Positions 26,401 through 38,113 are shown, counted from the stretch's first letter. The stretch is 64,000 nucleotides of DNA from Corticium candelabrum (GCF_963422355.1 NC_085105.1:4486651-4550650), one strand, 5' to 3'. Made by a program: numbers and translations. Notes: generated by a model from the letters alone, not told the origin.

Positions 26401-27896
26401 AGAGTGACAGACTTTACAGATTTCTTAAATTCGGTTGCATTAGCTGGTTTTTCAAGAATCAAGTTGCTGGCATTTAGCAATGAACTGAGTTTGTCTTTAT
26501 CAGATGACCAATTTGACGACAGCTCTATCCATTCCTGAGAAAGTACACAAACTGACGTGTCCACTTTATCATCTTGCGCAGCAGAACAGCAACGTGACAT
26601 AACCTCAACAAAAACGGTTCTTTGTATTAGCTTGTCGTTACAACTTAATATTTTCCTTAGTACAGAATTTTGACCTGTGGATAAGTCAGACACTGAAAAC
26701 AGCTTAGGCAGACTGAGCAAAAATATCAATGCTTGGCACTCATTACTGTCCGTCGATCCCTTTTGCAACAAAGTAAAAATTCGACCGTGAATGAGCGGAA
26801 CAATCCAAGAGTTCGCTTCTGCAAATTTTGAGCTATTTTTCCAAAATAATTGAATGGAAGAGAAACAATCCAAGACTTTTTCAAAAAGTTGCTTGAACAC
26901 ATCCTTAAGTCCACCGTGCTGGTCATCGTTCCAAAAGTGGTGACCTCCGAGAACAGAACTTGCCAGACTCAAACTTTCAATCAGGCAAGATAACGACGAC
27001 GTGCATTTCCAAACAAGTGTGCATAGCTTGCGGTATTGTGAAGAGGACACTATTGGAACAAGTTGTGTTGCGATGACCGTACATATCTTTTTAAGTAATT
27101 TTTGATCTATGAGTTTGCAACTGACTACTTCTTCTAACTCAAGTTCAGGATCAAGAACAAGAAACGACGGCAACAACCTAATCCAATCCGAACGATAACG
27201 CATTTCTCTGATGAAGTTTACTGTAAGATTCTTTAGAATTGGAACAGCCTCAGACAAAATGTCTTTGCTCGTATAACTTTCTAAGTCACAAAAATTCTCA
27301 AGTTTTAGTCTTGGTCCTTTCTTTTTGTCTGGTAAGAGCATTTGTCGCGTAGTGGTAGCCAGTCCAATCGAATAGAGAAGAAGTAAACGTTGAGATCCTG
27401 TCACGTGTGGCGAGTTAATATAATTTACTGAAATCTTTGCCAATGACGTAAAGTCAGCATCGAAAAACTTTTCGTTCATGATGTAACTAAGTTCGCTCAT
27501 TCCCATCTTCAACGCCGTTCTTTCAGTACGCCATAACAAATAGTCTAGATAACAATGTACGGTGCAAGTGTATAAAACGGGGATTTCCACGTCGCCAAAT
27601 ACAACAGTATCCCACTGATGTTGTCGATCTTGCAACTTTTGACATGGAAGTTCCAATACGTTGCGTGATTGCTTTGATAAACCAATATAGTTTAGCACAT
27701 TACGAAGGCCCATCTGAAATGTTAGGCGATATCGGTACAATACTTCTATCTTGTTGCTTACTGGCAAATCAATCATTGAAGACCTCCAGTGTTTAGAAGA
27801 GCTCACTTGTTGCAACGAAAAAGAAATAAATGCCTGATCTCTCCAAATGTCAACCGCGACATCAGTTACGTCCGTACGATTTACAAACACATGAAA
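14430..27896 (-). CDS. rnf213: RNF213-like giant AAA+ ATPase (3' three exons)
   Basis: Exons on the minus strand are 27896-26188, 26123-14570 and 14513-14430 (stop TAG at 14430-14432), with GT..AG introns of 64 and 56 bp and phases that fit. They give about 4,448 residues. RNF213 is a cytosolic dynein-like AAA+ ubiquitin ligase in innate defence and lipid-droplet biology. Seen here: AAA3 Walker A GETGCGKTSL (about residue 1820) and Walker B LLDEINTC (1876); AAA4 Walker A GKPGCSKSL (2132) and Walker B LLDEVGLAEL (2202); the family signature DPPFLNRFEKQ (2526); a cysteine cluster at the RZ-finger position (CSKCPLPSCGKKL, about 3727); and the C-terminal domain with EVDYDFFSIEKNL. No C3HC4 RING finger is visible. 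The first exon opens with no ATG behind an acceptor (AG at 27897-27898), so N-terminal exons lie upstream or were lost. The main exon of 11.5 kb has no stop. It is intact and probably functional. Confidence 0.93.
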
Positions 27897-28025
27897 CTAT
27901 GCAATAAAATGCAACACAATTTACTGATACGATCATGTTTCAATATGCATTTCTATTTTACAATTTTGATATATATAAATAAAGTTGAAATTGTAGAACA
28001 GTAGAGATGTAGCGATAACATAAAG
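27897..28025. other. intron or flank 5' of the visible RNF213-like exon
   Basis: AT-rich sequence beginning, on the minus strand, with a TTATTGCATAG acceptor. Further N-terminal exons could not be identified in the window to the right. Confidence 0.4.
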
Positions 28026-28049
28026 TGTAATAACACTAACCCTAACAAA

Positions 28050-28196
28050 GAAAAACTATGTGGCTCTATATGTAGAGAGAAACAGAAAACCACCCCCGCA
28101 ACAATGTCCGACCACACTACCACACAAGAGGTTGCCAACTAATAAAAACTATGTGGACCTATATACAGCGAGAAACAAAACACTTTCGCAACCATG
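28050..28196 (+). promoter_or_regulatory. duplicated leader with TATA-like box before an ATG
   Basis: AAAAACTATGTGG(C/A)(T/C)CTATAT followed by AGAGAAAC or AGCGAAAC and then ATGTCC occurs twice, ending at ATG 28104 and ATG 28194. The first ATG opens only a very short frame. This looks like a tandem duplication of promoter and leader. Confidence 0.45.
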
Positions 28197-28993
28197 TCCA
28201 ACGACGCACCCCAGAATGTGTCCAAGAATCCGATCCCATCCATATTCGCCGATATAGGTTTTCGTGCCAAGAAGGGTCTTGCCGAGCATCGTCTCGTGGA
28301 GAGCGCCTACGAGAAAATTCTTCTCTCCGACATATCAAAGGTCGAATACCTTAATGGAAACCAAGGCGTACGCATCTTTGCCCCCTCGTAGAGTTACCTG
28401 TGTTTGTGGACGATATGTACGTATTCGGGTACCTAAGTTAGTAGGACACGGTCCGAGTCCGAGGATGCACGACTGGCGAGAGTGGATGCGCACAGAACGT
28501 CGTGGGAAAGATACGCACAGCACTTCGAGACACCAGGGTACCAAATGAAACAAATGAGTGCATATCCTACACACGGTACACCTCGACAAGGAGGCAGGCT
28601 CTACCATACAAAGCACTCTCTCCAAGATCAAAAAGTATACGAACGCGGTCGCTCGCAGAACATAGAAAAAATTGTATGGTGGCATCAAAACCTACGGGTG
28701 GTCGTGGCAAAGATCGATGTCTCCGATATATCGATGTGAGAACTCCAAGAGGCATTGCTCCAGATAGAACAGAGTTTGTTTGCCTCTGGTTACGAGCTCT
28801 ACAGTATCGACTACACCCAGGAATTCTTTGGGTCCTCGATCGCAAGGACCCGGTGCAATACCTATGCAAAGTCCGCGAGTTCCGCGAGCAAGACGAAGTC
28901 TACAGCGCTTTAGAGGACGACACACAGACCATCCTGGCCAACACCCGTACAGTCGGGGAACACGTATGCATGTGGCTACAAGTAGTGTTGTAA
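28194..28993 (+). pseudogene. unrecognised decayed gene left of element B
   Basis: A 65-codon frame starts at 28194 (MSNDAPQNVSKNPIPSIF) with ATG and leader support. Coding-like sequence continues with frame changes near 28380 (LPVFVDDMYVFGYL) and stops at about 28435, then in a longer frame at 28502-28993. I recognise no domain. Because of its TATA-like leader and position it may belong to a virus-like element, but it is not seen in C or D. Confidence 0.35.
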
Positions 28994-29156
28994 GAGTTTC
29001 TTGGCAAAAATAAGCCCTCTTGGCCGTAGATATTCCTAAAACACCATTCTTGGTATTGCGATACGAACGGAAGTAGTCGGCCTCCTCCTTTCTCCCGCCT
29101 CGGGTCTGCACCTCCCTAGGCCCCGAGACGGTGGAAGATACTAGAGAGAAACATTG

Positions 29157-29335
29157 CGCCCTATTAGACAAATAACTCCTACAGTATATAGCCACAGAAT
29201 TGTGTGGCGTGCTCTATAAAGGAAAATTACGCCCTATTAGACAAATAGCTCCTACACTATATAGCCACAGAATTGTGTGTCTCGGCTGTAGAAAAAAATT
29301 GAGCTCTGTTAGAGAAATATAATCTATAGTATATG
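29157..29335 (+). promoter_or_regulatory. three tandem promoter-like modules of element B
   Basis: CGCCCTATTAGACAAAT at 29158-29174 and again at 29230-29246, with a degenerate third copy at about 29301-29320, gives a period of 72 bp. Each is followed about 12 bp later by a TATA-like run (AGTATATAG, ACTATATAG, AGTATATG) and the first two by CCACAGAATTGTGTG. Element D has three equivalent modules at 60477, 60545 and 60619. Confidence 0.6.
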
Positions 29336-29339
29336 AATC

Positions 29340-32300
29340 AACGATTCAATGCGAACGGGGGTCCAACCCCCAAACCCGTTGTCTTAACAACGAAAGTCCT
29401 GCAAGAGCAGGCCAAGAATATCTGACTCAAGGGATACTCTCGCCTGCGAAAAGCAGAACTCTTAGCGCGTATCTCTGAAGGCCAAAACCCAGTAGGTCTA
29501 ACCCAATTGTTTTAACAACGAACGAAGTCCTGCGGCAGCCGGCCAAGAACATCGGACTCAAGGGATACTCTCGCTTACGAAAAGTAGAGCTTTCAGAGTT
29601 CATTTCTGAAACCCGAGACCACAGATGGTGCAACAGATACAACGTGCCACTCAAACTAGACGCTACTCAGCTCTGTGTGGTGTCGTGGAAAACCCAGAGC
29701 AATATCGCGCCTAACTACAAAAAAATCGACGCTTCCCTGCGATCCAAGAAGGTTGTAAAAGAGCTCCAAAATCCTCAGTATCGTCTAGCCACTCTCGAGA
29801 GATTTGAAGGAAGATTTATCGTGAACCCCTGGCTACACGCATCGTGAAGGAAAGTGCCGCCATATTTGAGCAGCAGAACAGCGAACTGGAAGGAACGATC
29901 AAAAGACGAAGTATGCTGATATTCACATTCCGTCGTAAGGTAGGAGATGCCCTCACTGACAGGATGATGGAAAGTTGGCAGACCGCGTGCAAACGTCATC
30001 CTACCTTAGGTATCTCTACACCTACAAGCTTAGAAATATCGAGACCGGGTAAATAAAGGATTTCCGCACATATCTACCAGGTAACCCAACAATGGTTGGT
30101 ATGTCAAAAGATCGTGCCTGGACAACCAAGCAAGAAGAAATCCTCCTCTCCCGGGACAACCTAGACCGCCCCAGCACCAAGTGAGAATTCGTACGGTTTA
30201 TCGAGGTCCAGTTGACTGCCATCCTGAGCAGAGATAATCTATTAGGCACTGGACCCCTACCCGACGGGCTACGCCGTAAGAGGAGACTCATTGCTCTGGA
30301 CACTTTCAACGACACCCTATGTCTATTCCGTTGTCTTGCCATTCACCGAGGCACACGAGCAGATCGTAACACCACCAAAGATAGACAGCGTTCTACGATA
30401 TCCACGTTCAGGACATACCCAAGACCAATCTGGATAAGATCGCTGAAATCGAGAAACGATTTAAACTGGGTATCCGTTTATAAAAGCCAGCCAAATATGA
30501 CAAGGGATTTGATACCAGAAATAGAGCTGTCTGGAGTTTGATTCGACAACCTACCCAGTATCCCAATATCATAACCATTGATATGTTCGAAAAGCACGCC
30601 TTCTATATCAAAGATATCAAGGCCTCCAACCTCTGCTTCTGTGGGCATTGTTCCTAATCCGTCAGCAAAGCATGTAACCTTCAACGTCATGCCACTCTGT
30701 GCACCCAAGGCGTCACCCAAGTTATGTGTTCGGGTGACTCAGTAGAAGCACCACAATCGGCTTACGAGAAGGCATTCTACCCACGCTGCAAAACGAGCAA
30801 CGTCGCTATTCCCTGGATGGAATACGAAATCCAGCAGCGTGGCGTTCACATCCAACACGCTAAATGCGGACACGGTGGTGAGCATTGGATCAAGGGAGCG
30901 CCCGTCGACAGTATGGCCGATCGAACTGTATTTCAGTTTACGTCACTGGCACTGGTATCCAAAGCATAAACTGGTATCCAACTGCTGTCACTGGCACTGG
31001 TATCCAAAGCATAAACCCAACACAAACAACCTATACAAAGCAACCCTCGAGCGAAATCAGACTATCCGAGACGCTGGATTCGATCTCGTGGTCATGTGGA
31101 AGTGCGACTCATATAGGCAAGCCCCGCCCAGAACTCAAAACCGAAGCCGATCCACACACCATTGTGTACGACTTCAAAGCCTATCTCGACAAGGGAAAGG
31201 CCCTCTCCCCCACAACCTTCCTCACCTTCGAGATTGAGCACACCCAATCTCGGTCTCCCTTGGTGACACACTAAAACCCTCCACACACCTATGCAACGGC
31301 GATCCCAAGCAACTCGTTGCAGACTTTGTCGTCGAGCTGCGCAGACGAGGAAATCTAACGTGAAAATTCGTTCATCAACGATATCTTACAGATGATCCGG
31401 AGTTTCACCCCACCAAGCTAAAGAATCGGATCCATGAGTGGTGTGACCAAGTACCAGTGCTGGGATTCAATTCGAGTAAGTACGACTTGAACCTTATCAA
31501 TACACACTTTGTGGACAAGATCACAGACAGCGCAAAGAAAATCAAAGTAGCAAAGAAGGCCAACCAGACCATGTTCCTACTACCACCTCATTTCTGATTC
31601 CTGGATGTCACGAACTCTCTGGGACCAGGCAACAGCTACGATAAATGGGTCAAAGCATGTATGGATGCAAATTGCAGAAGAGCTGGTTCCCCTACGAGTG
31701 GTTCGACAATCACGAAAAACTACAACACCCTAGTCTACCTGACTACCCGGCTTGGTATTCCAAACCTGAAAGGTCAAACACCACTCTCCTCAAAGAGTGG
31801 CAATCATGAAAACGTACATTCCGAGAGCTACGCATGACCACCTTTTCCGATTGGCTGCGGTACTACAATGACCTCGATGTCGATTCATTCCTAGAAGCAC
31901 TTACCAAGACGAGAAACTTCTATCATTGGTATAGAGTCGACATTCTAAAAAACGCAGTCTCACTCCCTGGTGTATCGCTCCTGTTCCTACTTCGAGGCAC
32001 CCACCAACAAAACAAAGAACCCAACCTCGTGGCTTCAAACGGGAGACATACGACATACTGAAGGGTGCAGTCGTAGGAGGGCCAAGTCTCGTCTTCACAA
32101 AGTATCACGAAGCTGGAGTTACACGCATTTGATCACACCAATACGACAATGCCCACCTCTGTCAAAAGATTCTGGGCTACGACGCCAACGGTCTATACCT
32201 TTCCACAATGGCCAAGCACATGCCCTGCAGACCAGGACTTGTTCGAGACTACAACAGCCCACAAGCCACCGCTCAAGCCCTTGCCTAAACCCTCGTCCAA

Positions 32301-33480
32301 AACCTTTGTCAAACCAATGATCAAACCACCAACAAGTGGTTCGGGTATGCAGAGGTCGACATCCGAGTCACTCCCATTCTCCGAGATAAGTTCGTGGAGA
32401 TGTGCCCACTATTCAACAATCGAGAGGTGGACGAGGTCGACGTCCCCAAGAGATGATGGACTACCTACAACACACTGACAGGAAACGTGTCAGCACTAGG
32501 CAGCTGCTTGGCACCCTGTCTGCCAACAAGATCCTCCTATATGCTCCGCTACTCCAATGGTATATCGACAACGGTTTGGAGGTCACAGCCGTATACCGCA
32601 CGATTGACTATGAATCCAAAAAGTCTTCGAGTTGTTCGTCGAGCAAGTTACAGCCGCAAGACGCAAAGAAAATGAGGAAAATTCCCAGGCCCTATTGGCG
32701 GATGTATTCAAACTGCTGGCACAGCGCAACTCATCGAAGCGCTGGAGCGTCAAACCAACGCCACCTACACCAAAGACAAAAATATCGTCGACCAAGCCAC
32801 GAGAAGTGCGTGGTTTGATGCCAATAGATATGATGAGATTGGTGATGCCTACGAAATACACTTAAGAAAGCCACAGATCACCATCAGGAGAGCCTTCTAA
32901 TTGGCCAACAGTCTATCAATTGGCCCAACTACGCTTGAGTTCTACTATAACTGCCTCGACAAGTACGCGTGGACCGTCGACTTCGACCTGATTCAGACAG
33001 AGACCTACAGAATGTAGAGTTGATCGAGATGAACACCGACAGTATGTACATGGCTCTATCTACAAAGACCCTAGACGAAGCGGTACATCCAGAGAGCTTC
33101 CAGAACCATTATCACGAATGGTTGTCCTGCAACAACTGGAGCAACCGCACACCCTGTCTCTTCAAACTAGACTTCGAAAGATCGCGAGCCATCGCCCTAT
33201 GCAGCAAATGCTACTATGTAGACGATGAAGCGGGGCAGAGAAGTAAAGCTTTCGCTAAAGAATGAGCAAGAAGCACAGCGAAATCACCTTATGACTCTTC
33301 AAGGTCGAACCGAACATCTAAAAACAGAGGCTTCCGAATTGTGGACGGTTGCATGAATATTCAACTGCAAGACAAACTAAGTCTCAGAGCATACTATGTT
33401 AAACGCCGAGTCATGCCCAATGATATTCACACAGAACCCATATACAAAAATATCAAGCCAAAGATATTTGATATCCCCGA
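29340..33480 (+). pseudogene. DNA polymerase B, type 2, with Rho_N/SAP-like N-terminus (decayed)
   Basis: Fragments of one large polymerase gene in shifting frames. Order: a Rho-N/SAP-like helical motif (GYSRLRKAEL), duplicated in tandem at about 29377-29475 and 29500-29600; a C2H2-like region with CFCGHC and QRHATLCTQGVTQ (about 30560-30730); a segment with AYEKAFYP and HAKCGHGGEHWIKGAPVD that I liken to a Vsr-like nuclease region (about 30750-30930); an exonuclease-side region (about 31400-32300); LSANKILLYAPLLQWYI (about 32515-32570); QALLADVFKLL (about 32670); the palm motif NTDSMYMAL (about 33035-33060); TPCLFKLDF and ALCSKCYY (about 33150-33215). It differs from PolB type 1 of elements A and C. 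Many stops and frameshifts: inactive. Confidence 0.75.
29377..29600 (+). repeat. tandem duplication of the Rho_N-like segment in PolB type 2
   Basis: Two copies of about 100 bp share TTAACAACGAA, AAGTCCTGC, GGCCAAGAA and ACTCAAGGGATACTCTCGC. Element D has a single copy at about 60718-60825, so the duplication is particular to this copy. Confidence 0.75.
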
Positions 33481-34049
33481 CGAGCCATCCTCCACGCCCC
33501 ATTTCATAAGATGGTGTTGGAGCCAGAGGGAAGGCATTATGTAATACTTTCTCTATATCAGAAACGGTCATAACGACCATCTTTCTGTGAGATAGCGACA
33601 GATGGATCAGCATATCATCGACCGCTTGGAGCAGTAGTTTGATGGAGAGTCAAACGATATCGACCCAACTCCAACAACTCTTTGGCGAGTTTATCGTTTA
33701 TCTTTGAATACACAGACTCTAGAAACATCTCTAATCATTACTACCATCTGGAACATTCATCTGCCACGATCGAAGATAGCCCTCCCACACCCACGCGGCA
33801 GGTCTCCAAACCAACGGGTGCACATTCTCATATATGGGAACCAGTATTTTAGCCATGACTGGTATACTATGTATACTGTTATACTGAGGTCTCATGCACG
33901 ACTCCAGCGACAGTGTCATATGACGGCGGGATAGCTTGCCTCATATCCGAGCAAGGTCCTGAAAAGGTAATCTTGAATCTTATATAATAATTTTCTACTT
34001 AGTTTATATCGAATGGTAGGACACATATCGGTGACAAGGTTATCCAATC
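33481..34049 (+). other. remnants of small ORFs after PolB type 2
   Basis: A frame with TPHFIRWCWSQREG at about 33495-33540 and a short frame at 33704-33934 are the only coding-like pieces. Neither is recognised. Probably one or two decayed small element genes. Confidence 0.3.
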
Positions 34050-34422
34050 AGTTGAATTCGAAGAGCAGAATATCGTCGTAAAACTCTTTTCCTCAAAGAC
34101 ATCCCCTCAATGTGTTCAACTTTTTCTGATAGCTGGTGTAAACAAATGGACACGTCTTCACCTCCATGAGATAACTCTTATTCATGGTCATTGCGTGTAG
34201 AATCACACCAATGGGATTCACACAAACACCCACCACGGTACCCACAGCCCACAGCACAGCCGCGGTCATATGGAGCGCCAAGTCTTTGTGTTTGAAGGAT
34301 GTAAACAATTCCTATAACACCAACATCGGTGGTGGTAGGTGAGGTACAGCTGGGTGAGCATACGGATGTCACTCTCCGACAGATCACCGTCGATGTGATT
34401 GAAGTTGATTGCTGGAATCTTT

Positions 34423-34466
<44 letters not shown>

Positions 34467-34941
34467 GTTACATCTTCCTTATTAAAACTTCACGATTTCC
34501 TCAACCCTGCCACCATCTCTACAGCAGTCACACGTCCCTCAAGAGTCTTCACCTTACTACCAGGTGATTTATACTCTCCCATCATGAAGTTTACATCACT
34601 ACCAAGCTTACGCACGGTGTCATTAAACACCCCAAAGCTCGCCAAAATTCGGCGAGCGAGCTTTGGTTGCTCGCTCAAGCCAGAGTATTCTGACTGACTG
34701 CTTTCAGAAATTTATCGATATTCTGATGGTTATCTTCCATTGTAGACAATCTCGTTGTAACTGAGTCCAATTCCTCCAAAAATTTATCAATATTCTGATG
34801 GTCACCCGTTATCAACTGTTTATTTTCTCTTGCAAACTCGGCCCCCTCTAAATCAGACGCAGCGTTTAACAACTTGACGTCTCCAATGATTCGCAGCAAG
34901 TCGTGGAGCTCCCTGTTCGTTCCAAACTTGTTTACTGACAT
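34050..34941 (-). pseudogene. coiled-coil and membrane protein gene of element B (decayed)
   Basis: The minus-strand frame starting at ATG 34941 (MSVNKFGTNRELHDLLRIIG) contains a repeated DHQNIDKFL/DNHQNIDKFL coiled-coil unit. Coding-like sequence continues after frame changes through 34678-34490 (KVKTLEGRVTAVE, also coiled-coil). It is split by a (TA)n tract and ends with a hydrophobic stretch (AVLWAVGTVVGVCV, about 34245-34290). No family is named. It is divergent from the ATPase gene, with 55 bp between the starts. Confidence 0.5.
34426..34463. repeat. (TA)n microsatellite
   Basis: About 19 TA repeats inside the coiled-coil gene. Confidence 0.97.
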
Positions 34942-34996
34942 TATATAGTCACTATATATATATATAGATTATATAAAATAGATCTCAGCAATTTCG
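34942..34996. promoter_or_regulatory. bidirectional TATA-rich spacer
   Basis: A 55-bp spacer between divergent ATGs (34941 minus, 34997 plus) with TATATAGTCACTATATATAT, a near palindrome able to serve both directions. It lacks the ATTAGACAAAT motif. Confidence 0.4.
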
Positions 34997-35635
34997 ATGA
35001 CGAACATCGAGGTACACCGAGAGACAATTGGCCTTTCCTACTCCCCGATTTTCATTATATCATGGTTGGACCGGCGGAATGAGGAAAGACAACATTGCTG
35101 TGTAATATGTTGACGAGGACGACGATTTGATCATCTATACTATCAATCCCGATCCAGAAAAATATCAATTGTTACAGTACTACGATTTCTTGGAGACCGA
35201 GGGGGCGGGGTGGGTAGAACATTCCAAATACTCACACCGGAAGAGGTGACACCCATCGAGGAACTAGACGGTGATACGGGCAAGCTGGTAGTCTTTGACA
35301 AACTCAAAACAGACAGCAGGCATATGAAACTCATCAAGGAGTACCTTTTACTGTCTAGAAACCGCAATTGTAATTGTATCTACCTCACTCACAGCTACTA
35401 CGACGTTCCTAAATACATCCGTCGAAATACCAAAGCCTTCTGTCTCTTCCATGGTCCGGAAAACAAGGATATTCGACAGACAGCAGACGATCACAGCAAC
35501 GGCATAAACAATAAAGAGTTTGCCGATATCTATAGGAAGGCATCCTGCGAACCCTACTCATTCATGCTTCTCGACAAGACGAGCAATCATATACCCGAGA
35601 TGTATCGTTGTGGATTCGATAAATTCTATCTCTAA
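34997..35635 (+). pseudogene. A32/FtsK-HerA-like genome-packaging ATPase (decayed)
   Basis: The P-loop region reads GPAE, then a TGA stop, then GKTT (about 35068-35095): a nonsense change inside Walker A. Further on are IYTINPDPEKYQLLQYYDFL, a Walker B-like KLVVFDKL (about 35280-35305, Lys where a second acidic residue is usual), the sensor-like CNCIYLTHSYYDVPKYIRR and KAFCLFHG. In Polintons this ATPase drives DNA into capsids. The 35210-35635 part is one open frame; frame changes separate it from the P-loop part. The last codon coincides with the left end of an inserted pogo element. Confidence 0.8.
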
Positions 35636-36199
35636 TTTCATAAATGTTCGGTGATCTAAATTTTCGGTAAAATTAGATTGCCGCTTTATGGCATATATTA
35701 ATTTTCGGCGTAAGGTGGTTTGCAGGAACCTTCCCATACTAAATAAAGTACTAGACGCATATCATATCATTCGGCGCATGCTAAACTACTATACGTAAGT
35801 AGCCTCGCGTAGTCAGCCCCTCCCCATTTTTGATTAGCGCGACATGCGGTGTGTAAGTTCGAATTCTTGGTTTTAGGTGTCAAAGTCCCATGATACTTAT
35901 ATTGCGCTCTGAAGCCAGCTCAGTTCAAAGCGTTTGTACTACTAGTACATCAAGGTACGTGGTGAATAAGCACAGATATCTTATACAGTATGTCGGCATT
36001 ACTCACTTGGTTCGGCAAAACAATCCTTCCCTGCAAGGTCACTTTTAAGAACCAAAAGTTCTGGGCTTGCCCAATCCAAATCAGGACAAAACTCACGACG
36101 ATGGTGCTGTCTGTGCTGCTGTGAACAGCGAGATTGAGAAAGATTTGATATGAAATCAGTCTGAAAAGAGGAAGCGTAGATCTTACCATCGGTATTCAC

Positions 36200-37390
36200 C
36201 TGACTACGAGCGAAGATTGCCCGTTATGCCAATGAGCACGGATTGAAGGCAGCGACCAAGCACTTCGCAGTTGAATTGGGTCATGAGATTAGACATTCGA
36301 CGTTTCAACGAATGCAGAATCAATTCAATCAAGAACTGACGAAGGTTGTCGATCCGGCGAAAATCTTTGCTCTACCGCATTGCTGCGTGGCCGCACGCTA
36401 ATGCTTGGCAAAGGACTTGACGGCATGATACGTTGACACCTCTTAGTCATCCGCTCGTCAAAAGGCATTGCCAATCGCAGAATTACGTTGGCAACGACGT
36501 TGGGCATAGTTCACGCACGGAAGCCCTCTCTTTTGGTCGAAAACTGAGGTGTTGTTCATCTCAACAAGTTTTGGGCAAACTCCATTCTGAGAAGAATGCA
36601 TTTCTGCAAGAGAAGGGGAACCAAGGCCGCCAAAAAGTTACCAGACGATTTTCAGACGTTGAAAGCCAAGTACTTCAAGCGAACCGCTGCTAAGGTGAAA
36701 CAATTTAACATTCATCCGCAGCTCATTATCAACAATGATGAAACTGGTGTCCCTATTGTGCCAGTGTCGCAGTGGACTCTTGAAGAAACAGGCTCAACAT
36801 CTGTTCCCATTACTGGCCTAGATGACAAAAAAATCACTGTTCTTCTGCTCTGTACTGTATGTGAAGATTTGCTTAACCCTCAACTCTTATATCAAGGCAC
36901 AACAGAACGCTGCCATCCTCCACGATATGTGAACTTTCCGGAAGGCTGGGACATCTGGCATTCTTCGTCACATTGGTCTTCCCACGACTGTTAGAAGATA
37001 CGTCTTGAAGGTTTTTGAAACCATGGGTCACAGCAGTGAAAGAAAAGCCCAAACTCCCTCAAGTTCAACGTAGTTTAGTGATGCTAGATGTTTACAAGGC
37101 ACACCGTACAGCAAATGTTCAGGATGAGTTTAGAGAAACTAGTTTTGAGTTGGAGTATGTACCAGGTAACTGCACCAGTGAGCTCCAGCCCCTCGACCTC
37201 GGTGTCAACGGGCTAAGGATCAGTTGAAGGACGTGTTTACCAACTGATATGAAAACCTTGTTGCATCTGGTATTCAAGAGTTTCGTGATACTAACACAAG
37301 TCAAGCAGAGGCTGCAGTTCAACCAGATCTCCGTTTATGAAATCTGAAACCAATCCATGCAAGAGGGATGATTGACGTGATTGCTACGTT
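36200..37390 (+). pseudogene. pogo/Jerky-class DDE_1 transposase (decayed)
   Basis: The N-terminal HTH part is poorly preserved. The catalytic core is recognisable: NNDETGVPIVPVSQW (first Asp, about 36735), QLLYQGTTERCHPPRYVNFP, VMLDVYKAHRT (second Asp, about 37080-37110) and CTSELQPLDLGVN (third Asp, about 37170-37210). Stops and frame changes occur at about 36990 and 37225. The C-terminal frame at 37412-38113 follows without a separate promoter, so it is probably the tail of the same protein. Confidence 0.8.
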
Positions 37391-37411
37391 GAAAACATCA
37401 TTAGCACACGT

Positions 37412-38113
37412 TTGTCAAGGATGGGAGGCCGCCGGCATACTTGCAGCCCTGCAAAGATGTTAAAGGATCCTACACAACCTAATAACCATGAGCATTACAG
37501 CATACAGAAACGGCTACTAAACTTGCACCTGCTGCGTCAAGTAAAATCCAACAAGTTTCAAAACAAAATACCTGTCCATGAACATTATCTGTCAAGGGAG
37601 CTTTTCCAACAACAAATTGATGGTCGACAAGGCAGTAATGCACGTACGGTAATATCATGCCTGGTAGCTAAGGAAGTGCTCTCTGCTAATGTGGACTTGC
37701 CTAGGTATGATCACGAGCTAGCATCCCAACCTGTGGCTAACCAATATTTTGACATAATTCGCCCGGGGATGTATTTATATGATCTTCATGCAGCGCCTCT
37801 TGGCAATCCCTTCCTCAGAACATTTGATGCGTTGAAGTTGTGCCCTTGTCTGCAACTAACTTGTACTACCAGCAGTGAGAGCTGCCTCACAAAGGCGTCT
37901 CAATTGTTGACAAGTAGGCGACAGAAGTACTTGAATACCACTGCTTCTGTTTTCGTTGCAAAAGGGAGATCAGTGGCACTGGTTGTCACCGAGAACGCAA
38001 CAGTTGTGATCTTTGACAATCACTCGCACGGCCAGAAAGGTGCTCTCATTGCAGTTTCACTGGAATTGCACCTGCAATTCGCTTTCTGTGCAATCGTCTC
38101 GACGGAGGCATAG
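37412..38113 (+). pseudogene. C-terminal papain-like protease-type domain of the pogo protein
   Basis: A 233-codon open frame. It contains GRQGSNARTVISCLVA, where this domain normally has a Cys after GSNA (here Arg), and later VVIFDNHSHGQKGALIAVS, a probable His site. The pattern resembles the cysteine-protease-like tail carried by some invertebrate pogo/Jerky elements (inference from motif layout). The Cys-to-Arg change would abolish peptidase activity. Confidence 0.5.

Noticed and set aside
29377-29600. CRISPR-like or regulatory repeat
   Set aside because: Two copies of a coding Rho_N-like segment with the single-copy counterpart in element D; no spacers.
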